Of a DNA stretch of 6,524 bases, positions 1 to 4,861 are shown in pieces. This stretch comes from Actinomycetota bacterium. GTDB lineage: Bacteria; Actinomycetota; Thermoleophilia; RBG-16-64-13. Position numbers and translations under genes: made by a program. Position 1 is the first letter of the stretch. Every line of letters begins with the position of its first letter. The stretch covers positions 1-6,524 of the forward strand of contig JAMDDA010000062.1 of assembly GCA_023488925.1 (NCBI GenBank), read 5' to 3'. The notes below the pieces were generated by a model. The model worked only from the letters and a program-made list of their open reading frames with translations. It had not been told where the DNA came from and did not search any database.

Positions 1-951
1 AACACGCCCCTCACCTCCATCGAAATCGCCCGGGTGGCCCTCGAGGTGGGCTTCCCCGCCGGGGTGCTGAACGTGGTCACCGGTCCCGGGCCGGTGGTGG
101 GCGCGGCCCTGACCACCCACCCCGGCATCGTCATGATCTCGCTCACAGGGGACACGGCCACCGGGGCCCAGGTCATGGCGCAGGCGGCGCCGAGTTTGAA
201 GCGCCTGCACCTGGAGCTGGGAGGCAAGGCGCCCTTCATCGTCTTCGCCGACGCCGACCTGGAGGCCGCCGTGCAGGGCGCGGTCGTCGGTGGGTTCGTC
301 AATACCGGCCAGGACTGTACCGCCGCCACCCGCGTGTACGTGCAACGCCCGCGCTACGGCGAATTCCTCGAGAGATTCGTCGAAGCGGCCCGGGCGATCC
401 GGGTGGGCGACCCGACGGCGGAGACCACGGATATGGGCCCCCTGATCTCGGCGGCCCAGCGGGAGCGGGTGCGGGGCTTCGTGGAGCGGGCCCGGGCGGC
501 GGGTATCGAGGTCGTGCTGGGCGGCGGGGCCGTCGCCGGCCCCGGCTACTTCTTTGCGCCGACCATCCTGGCCGGAGCCGAGCACGAAGACGAAGTGGTG
601 CAGAAGGAGATCTTCGGCCCCGTGGTGGTCGTCATGAGCTTCGACAGCGAGGAGGAGATCGTCGCGCAGGCCAACGGCGTGGAATACGGGCTGGCCTCCT
701 CGGTCTGGACCACCAACGTCTTTCGGGCGCTCCGGGTCGCGAAAGCGCTGCAGTTCGGCGAGGTGTGGATCAACGACCACCTGCCCCTGGCCTCCGAGAT
801 GCCCCACGGCGGCGTGAAGAAGTCGGGCTTCGGCAAGGATCTCTCCAAGTATAGTTTCGAGGAGTACACCACGGTCAAGCACGTAATGGCCGATCTCACC
901 GGTGACGTCCGGAAGGGCTGGCACTTCACCGTCTACGGCGACCCGGAGTAG
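1..951 (+). CDS. Aldehyde dehydrogenase, gamma-aminobutyraldehyde dehydrogenase-like (5' truncated by window)
   Basis: This is the C-terminal 316 residues of an NAD(P)-dependent aldehyde dehydrogenase. The frame is open to base 1, so about 155-170 N-terminal residues, including the first part of the cofactor fold, lie outside the window. The general-base motif LELGGKAP has its Glu codon at 214-216, and the nucleophile motif GQDCTAA has its Cys codon at 316-318. The 34-residue gap between them is the normal ALDH spacing. KEIFGPV near base 606 and the C-terminal EMPHGGVKKSGFGKD are further family signatures. GQDCTAA, EMPHGG and the ending EEYTTVKHVM closely resemble PatD/Prr, which oxidises 4-aminobutyraldehyde to GABA in putrescine breakdown. 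That substrate is inferred from family resemblance; betaine aldehyde or another amino-aldehyde is possible. The stop is TAG at 949-951. It converges on the trehalose operon and has no evident functional link to it. Confidence 0.93.
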   Translation, partial: NTPLTSIEIARVALEVGFPAGVLNVVTGPGPVVGAALTTHPGIVMISLTGDTATGAQVMAQAAPSLKRLHLELGGKAPFIVFADADLEAAVQGAVVGGFVNTGQDCTAATRVYVQRPRYGEFLERFVEAARAIRVGDPTAETTDMGPLISAAQRERVRGFVERARAAGIEVVLGGGAVAGPGYFFAPTILAGAEHEDEVVQKEIFGPVVVVMSFDSEEEIVAQANGVEYGLASSVWTTNVFRALRVAKALQFGEVWINDHLPLASEMPHGGVKKSGFGKDLSKYSFEEYTTVKHVMADLTGDVRKGWHFTVYGDPE

Positions 952-959
952 AGGCCGAG

Positions 960-1006
960 GTCCCGGGGCGAGTCGGGGTCCCGGGGCGAGTCGGGGTCCC
1001 GGGGCG
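960..1006. repeat. 18-bp tandem direct repeat, about 2.6 copies
   Basis: The unit gtcccggggcgagtcggg occurs at 960-977 and again, identically, at 978-995. A third partial copy (gtcccggggcg) runs 996-1006 before the sequence slides into a G-rich run. It starts 8 bases after the aldehyde dehydrogenase stop codon. The unit length is a multiple of three, but no reading frame here looks coding. It could be a slippage-prone minisatellite or part of the transcription end of the upstream gene. Too few copies and no spacers exclude a CRISPR array. Confidence 0.8.
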
Positions 1007-1059
1007 GGGGAGGGGCCTGGGGCCGCCGGGGGAGCGGGGCGTTGAGACCGCCGGGACGC

Positions 1060-1145
1060 CTGTGGCACCGGCGCGGGCCACAGCACTGGGCGCCCGGGGT
1101 CCCCGGAGGCGCCGTCCCTGTCTGTGAGCCCCCCGGCGCTCGGGG
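1060..1145. terminator. Cluster of GC-rich stem-loops between convergent genes, possible bidirectional terminator
   Basis: Three inverted repeats lie in the 203-bp spacer. Ctgtggc (1060-1066) pairs perfectly with gccacag (1077-1083) around a 10-base loop. Ggcgcccgggg (1089-1099) pairs with ccccg-ga-ggcgcc (1101-1113) with a two-base bulge and a very tight turn. Ccccg (1131-1135) pairs with cgggg (1141-1145). Genes run toward this spacer from both sides (stops at 951 and 1155), which is where terminators are expected. None has a following T-tract on either strand, so these are not classical intrinsic terminators, and in such GC-rich DNA some pairing is expected by chance. Confidence 0.35.
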
Positions 1146-1154
1146 CGGGGGCCG

Positions 1155-2708
1155 CTAGAAGCCCTCGCCCGGGTCGAGCGGCGGAACGTAGTCCTCCTGG
1201 TAGGGGAAGTCGTTGAGCCGCTTGGCCACGGCCGCCTCCAGGAAGTCGTCGACCCAGCGGTAGATGTTGTTGCGGCGGATGGAGTCGCGCAGGCGCCGCA
1301 TCCGTCGCTGCCGATCGGCGGGGGCCATGTGGTAGGCGGTATGGATGGCCTCGGCGGTGCCCTCCACGTCGTGGGGATTCACCATGACGGCCCAGCGGTG
1401 CAGCTGCGCGGCCGCTCCGGCGAACTCGCTCAGCACGAGAACCCCGTCGTTTTCCACGTGGGCGGCGCAGTATTCCTTGGCCACCAGATTCATGCCGTCC
1501 TTCAGAGGGGTCACCAGGGCGATGTCCGCCGCCCGGTAGTAGCCCAGGAGCTCTTCGCGGGGAAGGCTGCGGAAGAAGTAGTGGATGGGCACCCAGTCGA
1601 TCTGAGCGAACTCCCCGTTGATCTCGCCGATCAGGCGGTCCACCTCGGCGCGGAGCACCTGGTACTCGGGCACGTCCCGGCGGCTGGGCACCGCCACCTG
1701 CACATAGGTGACTTCGCCCCGCAACTCGGCATAGCGGGTGAGCGCCAGGCGGTATCCCTCCAGCCGCTCGGGGATGCCCTTCGTGTAATCCAACCGATCG
1801 ACCCCGAGCAGGATGGTGCGGCCGCCCAACTCTTCCCGCAGGCGGCGGGTCGCCTCGACCACGGCCGGGGCGGAAGACTGGTGGGCGAACTCGTCGAAAT
1901 CTATGCTGATGGGAAAAGTGCCCACCCGCACGGTCCGACCGCCGTGGTTGAGACTCACCACGGCACCCTTGCCGCGGGCCCGCGCGTCGGGCAGAACCAG
2001 TCGGGCGCAGTCGAGGAAGTTGCGCCGATCGCGGGCCGTCTGGAAGCCGATCAGATCGTAGTCGAGCAGGGCGTGCAGGATCTGCGCCCGCCAGGGCAGC
2101 TTGAGGAAGATGTCGGGGGCGGGGAAGGGGATGTGCAGGAAGAAGCCCATGCGCTGCTCCACGCCCAGAGCGCGGAGCTCGCGGGCCATGGTCATGAGAT
2201 GGTAGTCGTGCACCCAGATGTAGTCGGCCGAGCGCCCCCGCCGGGCCACCACCCGGGCGAACTTGCGGTTCACCTCCAGGTAGGCCCGCCAGGCCTCGGG
2301 GGAGAAACGGGCCCGCGTGAAGAGGTCGTGGAACAGAGGCCAGAGGGCCTCGTTGGAGATTCCCAGGTAGAAGAGGCGGGCCTCCTCGGCCGTCAACCGC
2401 ACCGGGTGCAGCCGGTAGCCGGCCTCCCGAGAAGCCCGGTCGAGGAGGGCGTGCAGATCCACGTCCTCGGTGACCCCCGGCCAGCCCACCCACAGGCCTC
2501 CCCGGTTCCGCAGTACGGGAGCCAGGGCGGTCACCAGGCCGCCGCCGGCCGGCCGCGTCGTCCACCCCTCTGCGGACTGCTCGACCACAACGGGCAGTCG
2601 ATTGGAGACGGCCACGAAGCGGAGCGCCCGGGTGGGCGACTGGCCTTGCCCGGCGGGCTCCGCGGCGCGTGTGTCTCCGGCGGTGCTGGTGGTTGGTTCG
2701 CTCACCAT
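1155..2708 (-). CDS. otsA: Trehalose-6-phosphate synthase (GT20 family)
   Basis: A cytoplasmic retaining glycosyltransferase that transfers glucose from an NDP-glucose to glucose-6-phosphate, giving trehalose-6-phosphate. With the ATG at 2708 it has 517 residues. A loose Ser/Thr/Gly-rich leader of about 28 residues precedes the catalytic core. Family landmarks, by residue: SNRLP 35-39, GGGL 55-58, WVGWPG 73-78, Tyr114 and Trp123, WVHDYH 165-170 (Asp168), LHIPFP 191-196 (His192), DRLDYTK 304-310 (Arg305, Lys310), [12 protein letters not shown] 401-412 (Asp404) and SEFAGAA 427-433 (Glu428). These match the substrate-binding and catalytic positions of E. coli OtsA, so it should be active. There is no fused phosphatase domain and no otsB in the window. 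The start overlaps the treT stop; a GTG at 2705 is an alternative, while extension to 2801 would bury it in treT. The product ends at a TAG beside the repeat-rich spacer. A related GT20 specificity, such as another acceptor phosphate, cannot be excluded. Confidence 0.95.
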   Translation of the reverse strand: MVSEPTTSTAGDTRAAEPAGQGQSPTRALRFVAVSNRLPVVVEQSAEGWTTRPAGGGLVTALAPVLRNRGGLWVGWPGVTEDVDLHALLDRASREAGYRLHPVRLTAEEARLFYLGISNEALWPLFHDLFTRARFSPEAWRAYLEVNRKFARVVARRGRSADYIWVHDYHLMTMARELRALGVEQRMGFFLHIPFPAPDIFLKLPWRAQILHALLDYDLIGFQTARDRRNFLDCARLVLPDARARGKGAVVSLNHGGRTVRVGTFPISIDFDEFAHQSSAPAVVEATRRLREELGGRTILLGVDRLDYTKGIPERLEGYRLALTRYAELRGEVTYVQVAVPSRRDVPEYQVLRAEVDRLIGEINGEFAQIDWVPIHYFFRSLPREELLGYYRAADIALVTPLKDGMNLVAKEYCAAHVENDGVLVLSEFAGAAAQLHRWAVMVNPHDVEGTAEAIHTAYHMAPADRQRRMRRLRDSIRRNNIYRWVDDFLEAAVAKRLNDFPYQEDYVPPLDPGEGF

Positions 2709-2716
2709 CCGACCTC
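2702..2716 (-). promoter_or_regulatory. treT/otsA stop-start overlap with Shine-Dalgarno
   Basis: On the minus strand GAGG (2716-2713) is followed by TCGG and then ATGGTGA. The otsA ATG (2708-2706) and the next codon, GTG (2705-2703), both overlap the treT stop TGA (2704-2702). The spacer is 4 bases to the ATG and 7 to the GTG, so the GTG is better spaced while the ATG is the stronger codon. Either choice implies translational coupling of OtsA to TreT. Confidence 0.75.
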
Positions 2717-3946
2717 GATCCATTCGGTCTGTCCGGCCCGCAGGCCCAGCATGATCGCCAGGTACTCGCGCAGGTGGCGGGTGATCAAGAAGTTCTCCCA
2801 CACGAACCGCCGGGCTCGTTCGCCCATGCTCTCCAGCACGTCCCGCCGGTGGAGCAGGTAGCGCATGCGCAGGGCGGCTCCTTCGGGGGTACGGACCAGG
2901 AACCCGGTATAGTGTTGAATCACCTGCAGGCGGATTCCCCCGGTGTCACCGCCGATGACCGGCTTGCCCTTCCACATGGCCTCGGCCACGGTCAGACCGA
3001 AGCCCTCGCGCAGCGATTTCTGCAAGACGATGTCGGCTGCTCGCTGCAGGGCGTTCACCGTGCGGTGAGCGTCGGGGGGCAGCAGCAGCACGTGTATGTC
3101 GGGGTCGTCTTGAGCCGCGTCCCGCACCTCGGTGAGAACGGCGTCGCCCTCGGGGTCATCGGTGGCACCCCCCCCAGCCAGCACCAGCTGTAGGCGTGTG
3201 TGGCGCTTCACCAACCGGTACGCGGCGATGACACCCAGCGGATCTTTGAACCGGTCGAAGCGGGACACCTGCACCACCAGGGGCAGCTCCGGGTTCAGCC
3301 CGAACCGCGTGCGGACATCGGCCACCTCTTCGGGGGAAAGCTCGATGTTCTTCTCGCTCAGGGGGTCGATGCTCGGCGGCACCAGGAACTGCGGGTGGGG
3401 TAGGGGTTGCACGAATTCCGGCAGCGAGAAGATGCTGGCGTCGTAGAGGGCGACCCACTGCCGCAGGTAACGCCACGTGGGCCGATGCGGCCGCTGGACG
3501 TCGATGTGACAGCGCCAGATCCAGCGCCCTTTGCGGTCGGGGAAGTGGCTGAGCAGCGCCGCCGGCTGCGGATCGTGCACGAACACGAAGTCGGCGTCGT
3601 TCAAGGCCCCGCGCAGGGTCTCGGCGTTCTCGGCGTTCACATTCTCGTATTCGCGCAGCAGGTTCTGGGGAAGGGGTACGCCTTTGCCCTGCAGCCCGTT
3701 GTGCAGGCTCTTCGTGAAGCGGTAGAAGTCGGGCGTGCCGGCGATGACCTCCCAGCTTGCCTCAAGACCCAGGGCCCGCGTGAGCGGGATGAGCTTGCGC
3801 AGGATTTCCGCCACGCCGCCGCCCTCGCGGGTGGAGCTCACGTGGACGACGCGCGTCCCGGCCAGGGGGGCGGCCAGCTGCCGCAGGTGGTCCACGACGT
3901 CCTCCCCGGCGACCGCGGCGTAGCTCTCGAGGATGCCCGGGGTCAT
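2702..3946 (-). CDS. treT: Trehalose synthase (glycosyltransferring), TreT, GT4 family
   Basis: A 414-residue cytoplasmic glycosyltransferase that makes trehalose directly from NDP-glucose and free glucose, reversible in characterised homologues. It aligns end to end with archaeal TreT proteins of about the same length. Landmarks: HVSSTREGGGVAEIL 35-49 (the N-terminal GT-B glycine loop), WEVIAG 65-70, TKSLHNGLQG 78-87, VHDPQPAAL 123-131, WIWRCHID 142-149, PPSIDPLSEKN 190-200, QVSRFDRFKDP 226-236 and the GT4 EX7E motif (Glu314 to Glu322 in REGFGLTVAEAMWKGKPVIG). All are intact, so an active enzyme is likely. The ATG at 3946 was chosen because it overlaps the upstream stop as ATGA and because LESYAAVAGEDVV fits the TreT N-terminus. 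The frame stays open to 4147, but that extension is low-complexity and overlaps the DUF5752 gene. There is no good Shine-Dalgarno at this start, consistent with re-initiation. It lies between DUF5752 and otsA. Confidence 0.94.
   Translation of the reverse strand: MTPGILESYAAVAGEDVVDHLRQLAAPLAGTRVVHVSSTREGGGVAEILRKLIPLTRALGLEASWEVIAGTPDFYRFTKSLHNGLQGKGVPLPQNLLREYENVNAENAETLRGALNDADFVFVHDPQPAALLSHFPDRKGRWIWRCHIDVQRPHRPTWRYLRQWVALYDASIFSLPEFVQPLPHPQFLVPPSIDPLSEKNIELSPEEVADVRTRFGLNPELPLVVQVSRFDRFKDPLGVIAAYRLVKRHTRLQLVLAGGGATDDPEGDAVLTEVRDAAQDDPDIHVLLLPPDAHRTVNALQRAADIVLQKSLREGFGLTVAEAMWKGKPVIGGDTGGIRLQVIQHYTGFLVRTPEGAALRMRYLLHRRDVLESMGERARRFVWENFLITRHLREYLAIMLGLRAGQTEWIEVGW
3943..3946 (-). promoter_or_regulatory. 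DUF5752/treT ATGA stop-start overlap
   Basis: The minus-strand tetranucleotide ATGA holds both the treT start (3946-3944) and the stop of the upstream gene (3945-3943). The 15 bases upstream contain no convincing Shine-Dalgarno sequence (the stretch is GACGGCGGCGCGC-like). TreT translation therefore probably depends on ribosomes finishing the DUF5752 gene. Confidence 0.75.
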
Positions 3947-4692
3947 GCGCGCCGCCGTCTTCTCGGGCCGAAGACTGCGCCGGGAGGCGCGCCCTCGAGG
4001 TCCTCGCTCTCGCCGGGCAGGTCGAAAAAGCGGGCGAAGGTGGACGCCAGCATGCGCCGGATCTCTTTGAGCGAGGAGAAGTAGGGGTCCAGGCTGCGGA
4101 GGGCATCGCACAACGAGGTGTAGTCCGGGCCCCAGGAATCCACCCACACGCTGAGATCGTCCCGCCGGTTCTCCGTGCGCCGCCGCGCGTCGATGAAGTG
4201 GTAGTAGACGGCCCCCAAGGGCAGCCGAGCCATGCTCTCCGCCATCTCCCGGGGGGTGGCGAAACGTTGGCCGGAGTCGAACACGATGATCTGGGAGCGG
4301 ACGAAAGCGAAGGGTTGTTCCGCCCGCAACCAGGGGACCACGGGGTTCTCGTCGAGGGCCTGCTCCACCACTTCCAGCAATTCCTGGCGTAGGGTCTCGA
4401 GCGTGTCGAACTCGGTGGGATCGACTGTGCTCAGGCGCTCGGCCAGGGCCTTTTCACGCAGGTGGTGGTAGGCCCACGAGGCGAAGTCGTTGCTGTACTC
4501 GGGCTCGTCGAATTGAGGACGCAGCAGCCGTCCCCAGAAATGGTGGTAGATGCTGCTCTCCGGGACACGCTGCAGCCCCTCGTGGAACTCCTTCAGGTTT
4601 TCGGCCCCGACGCCGGTGGAGAGCGTGAGGAGCGCACAATCTCTCACGGCGAACGGAGTGATGGGGGCGGGCTCCGGGGGGGTGGTGTTCAC
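3943..4692 (-). CDS. DUF5752-like protein, function unknown, internally duplicated
   Basis: A 249-residue soluble protein with no signal peptide or membrane segment. I recognise it as resembling the DUF5752 family from FAVRDCALLTLSTGV (residues 14-28) and its place next to trehalose synthases; no biochemical role is known to me. It contains two related units, about residues 33-112 and 147-223. Each begins with a short helix and an aromatic-His motif (SIYHHF 47-52; AVYYHF 161-166), followed by D-F/L-x-x-W (Asp69-Trp73; Asp179-Trp183) and then a long acidic/Leu helix around an L-x-x-x-D-P step. The segment between them (WLRAEQPFAFVRSQIIVFDSG, about 121-141) looks like a beta strand region. The C-terminus is a run of arginines (244-248) that overlaps the treT start. 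The start is a GTG supported by GGAGAG five bases upstream. As first gene of the operon it may modulate or partner TreT/OtsA, which is inference only. Confidence 0.82.
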   Translation of the reverse strand: MNTTPPEPAPITPFAVRDCALLTLSTGVGAENLKEFHEGLQRVPESSIYHHFWGRLLRPQFDEPEYSNDFASWAYHHLREKALAERLSTVDPTEFDTLETLRQELLEVVEQALDENPVVPWLRAEQPFAFVRSQIIVFDSGQRFATPREMAESMARLPLGAVYYHFIDARRRTENRRDDLSVWVDSWGPDYTSLCDALRSLDPYFSSLKEIRRMLASTFARFFDLPGESEDLEGAPPGAVFGPRRRRRA

Positions 4693-4697
4693 GGCGA

Positions 4698-4703
4698 CTC
4701 TCC
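4698..4703 (-). promoter_or_regulatory. Ribosome binding site fixing the GTG start of the operon
   Basis: GGAGAG on the minus strand (4703-4698) lies five bases before the GTG at 4692-4690. This is the best-spaced purine-rich site in the region and decides the start of the DUF5752 gene. Confidence 0.75.
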
Positions 4704-4734
4704 GTGGGTGACTCTTCTGCTGCTATCGAACATG

Positions 4735-4755
4735 TATTGTCTATGCTAGACTATA
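4735..4755. promoter_or_regulatory. Dyad-symmetric candidate operator over the -10 region
   Basis: A perfect GTCTA-TGC-TAGAC inverted repeat (4739-4751) is extended by TAT (4735-4737) and ATA (4753-4755), giving 8 of 10 complementary pairs around base 4745. It covers the candidate -10 box of the leftward operon promoter, the classic place for a repressor site. On the plus strand TATAAA (4752-4757) touches its right edge and could be a -10 box for the rightward gene, but I see no matching -35. The binding protein is unknown; no regulator gene lies in the window. Confidence 0.5.
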
Positions 4756-4771
4756 AACAACCATTATGCAA
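4743..4771 (-). promoter_or_regulatory. Candidate sigma70-type promoter for the DUF5752-treT-otsA operon
   Basis: On the minus strand TTGCAT (4771-4766) and TAGCAT (4748-4743) are separated by exactly 17 bases. Each matches the consensus at 4 of 6 positions. Transcription would begin near 4735, giving a leader of roughly 43 bases. The AT-rich setting in an otherwise GC-rich window and the position between divergent genes support promoter function. The box matches are moderate, so the exact placement is uncertain. Confidence 0.45.
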
Positions 4772-4795
4772 ATGACCCACGCATGAAGATAAACA

Positions 4796-4835
4796 AGAGC
4801 GAAAGCTTTTAAAAATCAAAGTGAGCTTTCTTTCT
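4796..4835 (+). promoter_or_regulatory. Leader stem-loop upstream of the GalT-like gene
   Basis: Gaaagct (4801-4807) is the exact complement of agctttc (4824-4830). Pairing extends outward through agagc/tttct with one mismatch and one possible G-U pair, to about 12 positions. The loop is A/T-rich (ttttaaaaatcaaagtg). It ends about 18 bases before the GAGG of the GalT-like gene. If transcribed, it could form an mRNA hairpin; as DNA it could be a second protein site. It lacks a T-run directly after the stem that would suggest a terminator or attenuator. Confidence 0.4.
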
Positions 4836-4852
4836 CGCCTCCGCACGGCAAC

Positions 4853-4856
4853 GAGG
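4853..4856 (+). promoter_or_regulatory. Ribosome binding site of the GalT-like gene
   Basis: GAGG followed by a five-base spacer (ccgcg) precedes the ATG at 4862, supporting that start over the internal ATG/GTG codons downstream. Confidence 0.6.
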
Positions 4857-4861
4857 CCGCG

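Larger units (their letters stand above)
4703..4781. repeat. Widely spaced inverted repeat flanking the promoter
   Basis: CGTGGGT at 4703-4709 is matched by its exact complement ACCCACG at 4775-4781. One more matching base lies inside each arm after a single mismatch (8 of 9 in total). The midpoint, about 4742, nearly coincides with the centre of the dyad at 4745. The left arm touches the ribosome binding site of the operon. This could be paired half-sites or chance; seven bases is weak evidence. Confidence 0.3.

Noticed and set aside
960..1006. Possible CRISPR fragment
   Set aside because: The units are contiguous with no spacers and there are fewer than three full copies.
2709..2801. N-terminal extension of OtsA to 2801
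   Set aside because: It would overlap about 100 bases of treT and adds a Pro/Gly/Arg-rich stretch with no family similarity; the ATG at 2708 has a Shine-Dalgarno and a stop/start overlap.
1329..2861. 510-codon open frame on the plus strand opposite otsA
   Set aside because: It is antisense to a gene with all GT20 landmarks. The predicted product is His/Gly/Gln/Val-rich with no recognisable domain, as expected from a GC-rich shadow frame.
3407..4084. 225-codon plus-strand frame opposite treT and the DUF5752 gene
   Set aside because: It spans two well-supported minus-strand genes and shows no domain; a shadow of GC-rich codon bias.
3947..4147. N-terminal extension of TreT to 4147
   Set aside because: It lies inside the DUF5752 gene and encodes low-complexity Arg/Pro/Leu sequence; TreT homology begins at about the ATG at 3946.
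4796..4835. Riboswitch or attenuator before the GalT-like gene
   Set aside because: Only a simple stem-loop is visible; there is no recognisable aptamer core, no competing stem and no U-tract terminator.
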